The notes beneath the pieces are model-generated. The model searched no databases and was not told where the DNA came from. It was given only the letters and a program-made list of their open reading frames with translations. This document shows positions 1-5,108 of a DNA stretch of 5,108 nt, piece by piece. How positions within the stretch are numbered: the first letter of the stretch is position 1; each line of letters begins with the position of its first letter. The position numbers and the translations under genes were made by a program. The stretch covers positions 1-5,108 of the forward strand of contig JAOZRI010000186.1 of assembly GCA_029940235.1 (NCBI GenBank), given 5' to 3'. The stretch comes from Desulfobacula sp. (GTDB taxonomy: Bacteria; Desulfobacterota; Desulfobacteria; Desulfobacterales; Desulfobacteraceae).

Positions 1-46
1 CGGAGGATTTTGAATCCTCTGCGTCTACCAATTCCGCCACTCCGGC
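1..46 (-). tRNA. tRNA-Leu (anticodon CAA), 5' part only
   Basis: Read on the minus strand, the sequence begins GCCGGAGTGGCGGAATTGG at position 46. This is the typical start of a bacterial class II tRNA-Leu: acceptor strand GCCGGAG, then a D arm with GG and the TAGACGC segment. The anticodon arm follows, with stem GAGGA/TCCTC closing the loop TTCAAAA, which gives anticodon CAA for the UUG codon. The window edge falls just after the anticodon stem, so the long variable arm, T arm and acceptor 3' strand lie outside. The gene sits 34 bp after the tsaC stop codon on the same strand. Identity is strong from sequence; only the 3' half is unseen. Confidence 0.93.
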
Positions 47-51
47 ATGAA

Positions 52-73
52 TTTGCTTTTTAGTTAAAGCAAA
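52..73 (-). repeat. 8-bp inverted repeat between tsaC and the tRNA
   Basis: TTTGCTTT (52-59) and AAAGCAAA (66-73) are perfectly complementary around a 6-nt loop, so a transcript of either strand can fold into an 8-bp hairpin. Only two of the pairs are G-C, and no U-run follows on the minus strand, so it is not a convincing intrinsic terminator. It starts 7 nt after the tsaC stop and ends 5 nt before the mature tRNA 5' end. It could mark a processing region of the precursor or be chance in AT-rich DNA. Confidence 0.4.
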
Positions 74-77
74 GCTG

Positions 78-106
78 AATTTAAGGTAAAATATGAAATT
101 TGTCAA
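78..106 (-). promoter_or_regulatory. Putative promoter for the tRNA-Leu gene, inside the end of tsaC
   Basis: On the minus strand a perfect -35 box TTGACA (101-106) is followed by a 17-bp spacer and the -10 box TAAATT (78-83), which matches 4 of 6 consensus bases. The -10 box overlaps the tsaC stop codon, and the -35 lies in its last codons (Leu-Asp-Lys). Transcription would begin near position 70-72, giving a leader of about 25 nt before the tRNA. This would let the tRNA be made independently of the upstream operon. The assignment rests on consensus match only. Confidence 0.5.
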
Positions 107-740
107 GGATTTCATTGATCTTCAATGTTGAAACTTCTCCCTCTCTGATGATTTTGATTGTTGATAATGTTATGTCAACAATGCTTGAGCCAATGCCTCC
201 TTTTAGGTTCCCAGCATCTAAAATCAGGTCAGTATTAGCTGTTAATAATGGGTCAAGCTGGTTTGTCTGGTCACAGCTTTGCTGCCCTGACAGGTTTGCA
301 CTGGTACCTGTAATTGGAGAGTTTAGATATCTCACAAGGGCTTTTGCAACAGGGTGGGCTGGAATTCTTATGCCTATTTTTCCTGTGTTGGCAGTTAAAA
401 TATCAGGGATATGGTTTTTTGCCTTAAATACAATGGTAAGATTTCCCGGCCAGAATGCATCCATGAGTTTTTGTGCAGGTTCAGGAATAGTCTGGACAAG
501 ATCTGAAAGTTGAGTCTGGTCATGTATAAGAGTTAAGATCGGATTATCTAAAGGTCGTTGTTTTAAAGTAAAAACTTTTTTTACAGCTTTTTCATTTAAA
601 GCATTGACTGCGATTCCATAAAGGCATTGAGCCGGAAAGATCACCACGCCACTGTTTTGGATGATTTTTCCGGCTCGCTTGATAATATCAGGTTCAGGGT
701 TATCTGAATCAACGGCAACTATTCTATTTTTATCATGCAA
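81..740 (-). CDS. tsaC: L-threonylcarbamoyladenylate synthase (TsaC/YrdC/Sua5 family)
   Basis: Makes threonylcarbamoyl-AMP from threonine, bicarbonate and ATP, the first step of t6A formation at position 37 of tRNAs reading ANN codons; a cytosolic enzyme. Visible family motifs, numbered from the TTG at 740: FPAQCLYG near residue 35, LKQRPLDNP near 59 (the K-x-R-x-x-x-N-P signature), WPGNLT near 97, GIRIPAHP near 123 and TGTSANLSG near 144. It is a single YrdC domain of about 219 residues without the extra Sua5 C-terminal domain. The usual PTETVYG motif reads PAQCLYG. The start is uncertain. The frame stays open to a TTG at 794, but that has no Shine-Dalgarno sequence and would overlap purE by 62 bp. 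The TTG at 740 has AAAAAAAGG 9 nt upstream and overlaps the purE stop by only 8 bp, so I chose it. The family call is firm; the start is moderate. Confidence 0.9.
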   Translation of the reverse strand: MHDKNRIVAVDSDNPEPDIIKRAGKIIQNSGVVIFPAQCLYGIAVNALNEKAVKKVFTLKQRPLDNPILTLIHDQTQLSDLVQTIPEPAQKLMDAFWPGNLTIVFKAKNHIPDILTANTGKIGIRIPAHPVAKALVRYLNSPITGTSANLSGQQSCDQTNQLDPLLTANTDLILDAGNLKGGIGSSIVDITLSTIKIIREGEVSTLKINEILDKFHILP

Positions 741-2496
741 AAGCTTTTGCCTTTTTTTCAACCTTGTTTGCCATATCCTGTTTAAAGGCTGCAAGTTTTT
801 CAGCTATTACAGGGTCTGAAACTCCAAGTATCTGGGCTGCAAATATACCTGCATTGTGGGCGCCTGATTTGCCGATTGCCATGGTGGATACAGGAATTCC
901 AGGAGGCATCTGTACTGTGGCAAGCAGTGAATCCATGCCCTGTAGCGCAGAAGAGTCTATGGGAACACCTATGACAGGAAGAGTTGTGTGGGCCGCGATT
1001 ACACCTGCAAGATGTGCTGCATGGCCAGCTCCGCAGATAAGAACCTTAATGCCTTTTTCTTTAGCTTCAATGGCAAGTTTGCTTGCAGCAGCAGGAGTTC
1101 TGTGGGCAGAAGATACAGTAACATAATAAGGAATATCAAATTGCTTTAAAATTAAGAGAGTCTTCTCCATGACACCAAAATCTGAATCGCTTCCCATGAT
1201 AACTCCGACCTGGGGTAGTATTGAAAGCCTTTTTAAAGCCTTTGCGCCAATGTCTTTGCGTAAAAAATGGTTATTAAATGATATCTTAGAGCATGCTTCA
1301 TATGCCCTGTCAATGGCCTGTTTAACAGTGTCACCAAGGGAAGTAATTCCAAGAACTCTTCCTCCTGATGTGACAACTTTATTATCTTTTAAGGCAGTAC
1401 CTGCATGGAAAACAATGGTGTCTTTCACTTGATTGGCCTCATTGATCCCTTTAATCTCTTTTCCTGTTTCATAGGAGCCGGGATAGCCGCCTGACGAAAT
1501 TACAACGCACATGGCAGCCCTTGGATCTATTTTTGTAGAGTGATTATGCAAAGTGCCATCACAGCATGCTTCCATCAAAGGAACAAGATCGTTTTCAAGT
1601 CTCATGAGTATGGGCTGGGTTTCAGGGTCGCCAAGTCTTGTATTAAATTCAAGGACTTTAATTTTATCTTTCTCCACCATAAGACCTGCATAGAGAATAC
1701 CTTTAAATGGGGTGCCTTCCTTTGCCATGCCTTCTACAGCCGGGATCATGACTTCTTTCATGGCTTTTTCTCTTAACAGATGGTCTAAAACAGGAGCCGG
1801 AGAGTAAGCTCCCATTCCACCAGTATTAGGACCCTCATCATTATCAAAAATTCTTTTATGATCCTGGGATTCAGGCAGTGGCAGGATGGTTTTTCCATCT
1901 GTTAAAGCAATAAAGGAAGCTTCTTCGCCTTTAAGGCACTCTTCAACAACCACAATTTTGCCTGCATCTCCAAATGCATTGTCATCTATCATGGAATCAA
2001 TTGCCTCGTAGGCTTCTTCAAGGCTTGAACAGATGATTACGCCTTTACCCGCAGCAAGGCCGTCTGCTTTTACTACACAGGGTGCGCCAAGGGCTTTGGC
2101 ATAGGTTTTGGCTTTGGCAGCATCGGTAAATGGTTTGCCGGCAGCACAGGGGATATTATATTTAAGCATATGCTGTTTAGAAAAATCTTTGCTGCCTTCA
2201 AGTCTTGCAGCTGCCTTGCTGGGCCCGAATACTTTAAGCCCCAATTTTTCAAAAACATCCACAATTCCATTTACTAATGGACCTTCAGGCCCAACCACGG
2301 TCAGATCAATTTCATTTTTACTGGCAAAGGCAGCAAGGGCATCAATATCTTCTGCACTGATCGGGACAGATTCTGCAAGTTCATGGGTTCCGGCATTTCC
2401 CGGAGCACAATATATTTTATCCACCAAAGGGCTTTTTGAAATTTTCCAAACCATTGTATGTTCACGGCCACCACCTCCAACCACGAGAATTTTCAT
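733..2496 (-). CDS. purD/purE: Fused phosphoribosylamine-glycine ligase (PurD) and N5-CAIR mutase (PurE)
   Basis: A 587-residue bifunctional purine enzyme. Residues 1-421 are a complete PurD, which joins phosphoribosylamine and glycine with ATP to give GAR. Motifs: GGGGREH (7-13), VVGPEGPL (67-74), the ATP-grasp DGLAAGKGV (145-153), GEEAS (190-194), SQDHKR (210-215), [12 protein letters not shown] (222-233), the metal-binding [13 protein letters not shown] (282-294) and HFLRKDIG (410-417). Residues about 429-575 are a class I PurE, which converts N5-CAIR to CAIR: MGSDSD (434-439), SAHRTP with the catalytic His465, [10 protein letters not shown] (489-498) and [10 protein letters not shown] (541-550). 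The linker is only about 8 residues. PurD and PurE catalyse non-adjacent steps of the same pathway. No stop or frame change separates them. The ATG abuts the ddl stop codon and has AAGGAG 7 nt upstream. Both domain identities are certain. Known class I PurE proteins are octamers, so the fusion may display eight PurD domains (inference). Confidence 0.97.
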   Translation of the reverse strand: MKILVVGGGGREHTMVWKISKSPLVDKIYCAPGNAGTHELAESVPISAEDIDALAAFASKNEIDLTVVGPEGPLVNGIVDVFEKLGLKVFGPSKAAARLEGSKDFSKQHMLKYNIPCAAGKPFTDAAKAKTYAKALGAPCVVKADGLAAGKGVIICSSLEEAYEAIDSMIDDNAFGDAGKIVVVEECLKGEEASFIALTDGKTILPLPESQDHKRIFDNDEGPNTGGMGAYSPAPVLDHLLREKAMKEVMIPAVEGMAKEGTPFKGILYAGLMVEKDKIKVLEFNTRLGDPETQPILMRLENDLVPLMEACCDGTLHNHSTKIDPRAAMCVVISSGGYPGSYETGKEIKGINEANQVKDTIVFHAGTALKDNKVVTSGGRVLGITSLGDTVKQAIDRAYEACSKISFNNHFLRKDIGAKALKRLSILPQVGVIMGSDSDFGVMEKTLLILKQFDIPYYVTVSSAHRTPAAASKLAIEAKEKGIKVLICGAGHAAHLAGVIAAHTTLPVIGVPIDSSALQGMDSLLATVQMPPGIPVSTMAIGKSGAHNAGIFAAQILGVSDPVIAEKLAAFKQDMANKVEKKAKAFA

Positions 2497-3453
2497 TTAA
2501 GATCTCCTTAATTTAATTTTTTTATGTTCTTCTATTGCAAGTGTTATTAGTTTGTCCAGAAGTTGGGTAAAAGAGTATCCTGCAACTTTGGCAGACTGTG
2601 GATAAAGACTTGTTGCAGTCATGCCAGGAATTGTATTGGTTTCAAGAACCTGCAGTTCCTCATTGTTCAAAATAAAGTCTGTTCTTGAATACCCTTTTAG
2701 AAAAAGGGCATTATGAGCTTTTTTGGCAAGCTGCTGAACCTTTTTTGTAATATTATCGTCAATGCGGGCAGGGCAGATTTCCACTGTCTCTCCTGCAACA
2801 TATTTAGCTTTAAAATCAAAAAATTCATGTCCCTTTCCAGGAATTATTTCAATGACTGGCAAAGCTTCAAGCTCATCATTACCCAGAACTCCACAGGTAA
2901 GTTCAATGCCTTTTATATATTTTTCAACAATAATAGTATCATCATGTTCAAAACCCAATTTAAAAGCATCTTCAAGGTCTGTCTCTTTTTTAACAATGGT
3001 CATGCCAACGCTTGAGCCGGCATTGGCAGGTTTTATTACCAGTGGCAGGTTTAGTGCTCCTGTAACCTTATCAATATCTATTGTTTCATTCATGGAAAAT
3101 GCAAGCCAGGAAGGAGTTGGGATCTTTGCATTGGTGTAAAGCTGCTTGGCTGTAAGTTTATTCATGGCCACTGAACTTCCAAGGACACCTGCACCCTGGT
3201 AGGGAATATCAAGAAGATCTAAAAGCCCCTGTACTGTTCCATCTTCTCCAAAGGGACCGTGAAGAATTATCAAGGCTGCATCAATTTTATCAGCATCAAT
3301 AACAAGCTTCTGTAAATCTGTTTTTGGATCATATTGGATAATATCATACTTATCCTTATCAAGGGCATCAAAGACTTGTCTGCCGCTGTTAATAGATACC
3401 TGCCTTTCTGAAGAAATTCCTCCTGATAAAAGAGCCAGTCTGATTTTTTCCAT
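2497..3453 (-). CDS. ddl: D-alanine-D-alanine ligase
   Basis: A cytosolic ATP-grasp enzyme that joins two D-alanines for the peptidoglycan stem peptide. At 318 residues it has the usual length for DdlB-type enzymes. Motifs in order: GGISSERQVS (11-20) with the D-Ala-binding Glu16; HGPFGEDGTVQG (65-76); GSSVAMNK (92-99), where most family members have MDK; KPANAGSSVG (141-150), whose serine corresponds to E. coli Ser150; EKYIKGIE (177-184); the omega-loop FDFKAKY (212-218), whose Lys217-Tyr218 match E. coli Lys215-Tyr216; SRTDF (256-260), with the catalytic Arg257; and LETNTIPGMTATSL (270-283), with metal-binding Glu271 and Asn273. Keeping the omega-loop Tyr suggests a true D-Ala-D-Ala rather than D-Ala-D-Lac ligase. 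The start has AAGGAG 8 nt upstream. It lies 17 bp after the SHOCT-like gene and directly abuts purD. Confidence 0.97.
   Translation of the reverse strand: MEKIRLALLSGGISSERQVSINSGRQVFDALDKDKYDIIQYDPKTDLQKLVIDADKIDAALIILHGPFGEDGTVQGLLDLLDIPYQGAGVLGSSVAMNKLTAKQLYTNAKIPTPSWLAFSMNETIDIDKVTGALNLPLVIKPANAGSSVGMTIVKKETDLEDAFKLGFEHDDTIIVEKYIKGIELTCGVLGNDELEALPVIEIIPGKGHEFFDFKAKYVAGETVEICPARIDDNITKKVQQLAKKAHNALFLKGYSRTDFILNNEELQVLETNTIPGMTATSLYPQSAKVAGYSFTQLLDKLITLAIEEHKKIKLRRS
2504..2509 (-). promoter_or_regulatory. Strong ribosome-binding site of purD/purE, inside ddl
   Basis: AAGGAG lies 7 nt before the purD ATG and within the last codons of ddl, where it helps encode Leu-Arg-Arg. The ddl TAA is immediately followed by the purD ATG, so ribosomes finishing ddl end exactly at the next start. 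This arrangement favours translational coupling and fixes the purD start. Confidence 0.85.
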
Positions 3454-3461
3454 GATAAACT

Positions 3462-3467
3462 CTCCTT
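3462..3467 (-). promoter_or_regulatory. Ribosome-binding site of ddl
   Basis: AAGGAG is placed 8 nt before the ddl ATG, in the 17-bp gap after the upstream gene's stop codon. It supports the chosen start and independent translation initiation of ddl within the operon. Confidence 0.8.
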
Positions 3468-3470
3468 ATT

Positions 3471-3953
3471 TTATCCTTGTATAATATTCTGTTTTGCCTT
3501 TTCAAACTCCTCTTTTGTAATAATATCCTTTTCAAAAAGTGTTGTAAGTCTTAAAATTTTTTGTTCTGTTTTGTTGATATTATTTTCAATCATGAGTGTA
3601 TTGGAATAACTATGATCGATAAGTGCCTGTTGGTTTGTTTCAGGTGTTATTTTAAAGGATGCAATCCCTCCAAGAAGTTTTATCTCAACTGTTCTGTCCT
3701 GGAATTGCGGCATGGCAAGGATATCTTTAATCTGGGCTGAATTGTTTTTTATGCGTTGATACAAAAGTACTGAAATTACCATGACAAGTAGAGCAATTCC
3801 ACCCATTACCCATGGCAGATATTGATACAGTCCTTTAAACAGAATAATGGTTACACCGATTCCGGCAATTAAAACAACATGCAGCAGCACAATAAAATAA
3901 GCTGTAAATATACTTTTGAAAAGCCCGCTATTATTGTAATTTTTAAAAATCAT
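3471..3953 (-). CDS. Small two-helix membrane protein with C-terminal SHOCT-like domain, function unknown
   Basis: A 160-residue protein I cannot assign to a function. Residues about 15-39 (rich in F, I, V, L) and 46-65 form two hydrophobic segments joined by a short KGLYQYL turn, so both ends probably lie on the same side, most likely cytoplasmic given the lysine-rich flanks. Residues about 70-125 are a soluble stretch rich in beta-type residues. The C-terminus, about residues 128-158, pairs an amphipathic helix (ILRLTTLFEKD) with IITKEEFEKAKQNI. This matches the SHOCT pattern of a leucine-rich helix, then G/D-I-I-T-x-E-E-F, then a basic helix. SHOCT segments are common on small membrane proteins and are thought to mediate oligomerisation or interaction. 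It is first in the operon ahead of ddl, which hints at an envelope role but proves nothing. The ATG lacks a clear Shine-Dalgarno sequence (only AAAAAAGA upstream) and sits 12 bp after a consensus -10 box. Confidence 0.85.
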   Translation of the reverse strand: MIFKNYNNSGLFKSIFTAYFIVLLHVVLIAGIGVTIILFKGLYQYLPWVMGGIALLVMVISVLLYQRIKNNSAQIKDILAMPQFQDRTVEIKLLGGIASFKITPETNQQALIDHSYSNTLMIENNINKTEQKILRLTTLFEKDIITKEEFEKAKQNIIQG

Positions 3954-3965
3954 GATATCTTTTTT

Positions 3966-3994
3966 ATTATACTGTTTTGATATACATCTGACAG
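3966..3994 (-). promoter_or_regulatory. Putative promoter of the leftward operon
   Basis: On the minus strand CTGTCA (3989-3994; 4 of 6 -35 consensus bases) and a perfect TATAAT (3966-3971) are separated by 17 bp. The -10 box ends only 12 nt before the ATG of the SHOCT-like gene, so the message would have a leader of roughly 5-7 nt. A short inverted repeat GGAGA/TCTCC (3999-4003 and 4014-4018) lies just upstream of the -35 and could be an operator. The consensus match is good; activity is inferred. Confidence 0.55.
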
Positions 3995-4004
3995 CATGGG
4001 AGAG

Positions 4005-4100
4005 CTAATTTGATCTCCTCTTGCTGCACTTAGTTTGGTTAAAAGATAATTGGGCTTTTTTAATTCTCTGTTCTACAAGCGCTTCAAAACCTGGAATCAT
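4005..4100 (-). pseudogene. Probable N-terminal remnant of a DUF1992 (DnaJ-C28-like) gene
   Basis: A 31-codon minus-strand frame starts MIPGFEALVEQRIKKAQ. This resembles the start of the DUF1992/DnaJ homologue subfamily C member 28 family (E. coli YhdN type), whose N-terminus has a conserved L-x-E-x-x-I-x-x-A-Q helix followed by G-E-F-D-N-L-x-G-x-G-K-P-L. Here similarity stops after Gln17, and a dissimilar tail ending in TAG follows, so the defining second half is missing. AAGGGG lies 12 nt before the ATG, rather far for good initiation, and a plausible promoter lies upstream (4149-4177). The simplest reading is a truncated gene that kept its promoter and first helix. A genuine 31-residue peptide is less likely. 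The family match was made by eye from 17 residues. Confidence 0.45.
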
Positions 4101-4148
4101 AAAAAATGTCAGCCCCTTAAAATTGAATGGTTTATATTTAAATTTATA

Positions 4149-4177
4149 ATTTTATTGAATCTGTAGATGATTTGCAA
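4149..4177 (-). promoter_or_regulatory. Putative upstream leftward promoter
   Basis: TTGCAA (4172-4177; 4 of 6) and TAAAAT (4149-4154; 5 of 6) are spaced by 17 bp on the minus strand. It would transcribe the DUF1992-like remnant and could read on into the SHOCT-ddl-purDE-tsaC operon with a leader of about 190 nt. It is back to back with the fusA promoter: the two -35 boxes are 11 bp apart. The region is very AT-rich, so chance matches are expected. Confidence 0.4.
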
Positions 4178-4188
4178 GGGATATTTTC

Positions 4189-4217
4189 TTGACACAAATC
4201 AAGCAATCGGGTATCAA
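4189..4217 (+). promoter_or_regulatory. Putative fusA promoter with overlapping FNR-like palindrome
   Basis: A perfect -35 TTGACA (4189-4194), a 17-bp spacer and TATCAA (4212-4217; 4 of 6) form a sigma-70-type promoter preceded by an AT-rich stretch (4128-4160) that could act as an UP element. The start of transcription would be near 4224, giving a leader of about 90 nt before fusA. The -35 is embedded in TTGACACAAATCAA (4189-4202), which matches 9 of 10 defined bases of the FNR-type site TTGAT-N4-ATCAA. A regulator bound there would block the -35. The promoter is likely; the operator is speculative. Confidence 0.55.
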
Positions 4218-4260
4218 ATGTAAGCTTAAATTAGAACATCCATCAAAATATAAAAATTTA

Positions 4261-4296
4261 TTATATTGAATATAACCTTAAGGTCACACGTAACCT
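4261..4296 (+). repeat. Abutting palindromes in the fusA leader
   Basis: TTATATT-G-AATATAA (4261-4275) is a perfect 7-bp inverted repeat around one base. It shares its last base with ACCTTAAGGT (4275-4284), a perfect 10-bp palindrome. Its AGGT half is repeated in inverted form as ACCT at 4293-4296. The block lies between the predicted transcription start and the fusA ribosome-binding site. Central spacers are too short for the full arms to form RNA hairpins, so a protein-binding site on DNA is more plausible than an RNA switch. Function is unknown. Confidence 0.45.
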
Positions 4297-4303
4297 AAAG
4301 GGC

Positions 4304-4307
4304 AGGA
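4304..4307 (+). promoter_or_regulatory. Ribosome-binding site of fusA
   Basis: AGGA, within GGCAGGAACT, lies 6 nt before the ATG at 4314. It decides the start, and the resulting N-terminus aligns with the usual EF-G beginning (a basic tail, then [16 protein letters not shown]). Confidence 0.7.
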
Positions 4308-4313
4308 ACTAAA

Positions 4314-5108
4314 ATGAGTAAGAAAAAAAATATAAGTCAGTTTAGAAATATAGGGATTATGGCTCACATTGATGCAGGTAAGACCACTGTAACAGAAAGA
4401 ATCCTCTATTATACAGGTAAATCCTATAAAATAGGAGAAGTCCATGACGGAGAAGCTGTTATGGACTGGATGTCAGATGAGCAGGAGAGAGGTATTACCA
4501 TAACATCTGCTGTAACTACATGTGAGTGGAACAGATCAATTATTCAGATCATTGACACTCCAGGTCATGTTGACTTTACTGTTGAAGTGGAGAGAGCCTT
4601 AAGAGTCTTAGATGGAGCCATTGGTGTTTTCTGTGCTGTGGGCGGAGTGGAACCCCAATCTGAAACTGTATGGAGACAGGCAGACAGGTATTCGGTTCCA
4701 AGGATGGCTTTTATTAACAAGATGGACAGAACCGGAGCAGATTTCTTTGCAGCTGTGAACTCCATAAAAGAGAAATTAAAAGCAAATCCTGTGATGCTTC
4801 AAATACCCATGGGTGCCGAAGACAATTTCACTGGTATTATTGATCTTGTCAATATGAAACAGATCACCTGGGATGATGAAACCAAGGGAGCAGAATATTC
4901 AGAGAATGAGATTAATGATCAATTTCAAGAGCTTGCTTTAGAATATAGGGAGAACCTGCTTGAAGCTATCTCAGAAGTTGATGACGATATAATGGAAAAG
5001 TATCTCTCTGAAGAAGATATTGCAGCAGGCGAAATTAATAAGGCTGTCAGAATTGCAACAATTGCAAGACAGATTGTACCGGTGTTCTGCGGCAGTGCCC
5101 TCAAAAAT
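4314..5108 (+). CDS. fusA: Translation elongation factor G, N-terminal 265 residues (cut by window edge)
   Basis: A cytosolic translational GTPase that moves tRNAs and mRNA through the ribosome and, with RRF, recycles ribosomes. The frame is open from the ATG to the right edge with no interruption. The whole G domain fold is visible: G1 AHIDAGKT (17-24), switch I G2 RGITI (59-63), G3 DTPGH (81-85), G4 NKMD (135-138), and the G5 segment GSALKN at the edge (260-265). The insert from about 160 to 255 is the G' subdomain, which separates EF-G from EF-Tu. Domains II to V lie outside; EF-G is usually near 690 residues. It is not preceded by rpsL and rpsG and has its own promoter, so it may be a second EF-G paralogue (fusA2 or spd-type, as deltaproteobacteria often carry) rather than the str-operon copy. 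EF-G identity is certain; the subtype is inferred. Confidence 0.96.
   Translation, partial: MSKKKNISQFRNIGIMAHIDAGKTTVTERILYYTGKSYKIGEVHDGEAVMDWMSDEQERGITITSAVTTCEWNRSIIQIIDTPGHVDFTVEVERALRVLDGAIGVFCAVGGVEPQSETVWRQADRYSVPRMAFINKMDRTGADFFAAVNSIKEKLKANPVMLQIPMGAEDNFTGIIDLVNMKQITWDDETKGAEYSENEINDQFQELALEYRENLLEAISEVDDDIMEKYLSEEDIAAGEINKAVRIATIARQIVPVFCGSALKN

Noticed and set aside
52..73. Intrinsic terminator after tsaC
   Set aside because: The hairpin is AT-rich with only two G-C pairs and no U-run follows on the minus strand. A terminator here would also sit within the predicted tRNA leader.
100..513. Plus-strand open frame opposite tsaC, and similar antisense frames opposite purDE, ddl and fusA
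   Set aside because: They lie wholly opposite genes with clear family motifs, have no ribosome-binding sites I can see, and give no recognisable protein.
734..736. ATG at the end of purE as the start of tsaC
   Set aside because: It is in a different frame from tsaC and hits a stop codon after five residues (MIKIE).
741..794. Upstream TTG at 794 as the tsaC start
   Set aside because: It has no Shine-Dalgarno sequence, would overlap purE by 62 bp, and adds a lysine/arginine-rich stretch not expected before the YrdC domain.
4043..4069. Imperfect hairpin AGATAATT / AATTCTCT with an internal T-run, considered as a terminator
   Set aside because: The stem has one mismatch and is AT-rich, and the T-run lies in the loop rather than after the stem. 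No gene on the plus strand ends here.
4077..4084. 8-bp palindrome AAGCGCTT
   Set aside because: It lies inside the DUF1992-like coding remnant (Glu-Ala-Leu codons), and an isolated 8-bp palindrome is expected by chance.
4221..4228. 8-bp palindrome TAAGCTTA near the predicted fusA transcription start
   Set aside because: Short, isolated and AT-rich; no second copy seen nearby.
1..5108. CRISPR array, insertion sequence, phage or defence genes
   Set aside because: No regularly spaced direct repeats, transposase or integrase motifs, or defence-type domains were seen. The tRNA end is outside the window, so an attachment site there cannot be judged.

Overview
This 5.1 kb AT-rich chromosomal window most likely comes from an anaerobic deltaproteobacterium (Desulfobacterota), perhaps near Desulfobacteraceae. 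That assignment is inferred from protein style: the PurE motif [10 protein letters not shown], the TsaC motif FPAQCLYG, and an EF-G outside any visible ribosomal-protein operon. No marker gene in the window proves it.

Layout. Two transcription units diverge from a 360 bp intergenic region (3954-4313). The leftward unit reads, in order: a small two-helix membrane protein with a C-terminal SHOCT-like segment (3471-3953), D-alanine-D-alanine ligase ddl (2497-3453), a fused purine enzyme joining PurD to PurE (733-2496), the threonylcarbamoyl-AMP synthase tsaC (81-740), and the 5' part of a tRNA-Leu(CAA) gene cut by the left edge (1-46). Spacing is operon-like: 17 bp, 0 bp (stop codon directly abutting start codon) and an 8 bp overlap. 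The tRNA appears to have its own promoter inside the end of tsaC. The rightward unit is the first 265 codons of an elongation factor G gene, cut by the right edge.

The operon mixes cell-wall precursor synthesis (ddl), purine synthesis (purD and purE) and tRNA modification (tsaC). These are housekeeping tasks that share growth-linked demand but no single pathway.

The most notable feature is the purD-purE gene fusion. Its junction keeps what looks like a relic ribosome-binding site six bases before an ATA codon, where an ancestral purE ATG could have been. The intergenic region is also richer than usual. It holds a probable relic of a DUF1992 (DnaJ-C28-like) gene, a second open frame ending in an ATGA overlap with the SHOCT-like gene, three candidate promoters, an FNR-like palindrome over the fusA -35 box, and abutting palindromes in the fusA leader. 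I see no mobile element, CRISPR array or clearly novel multi-gene system here.
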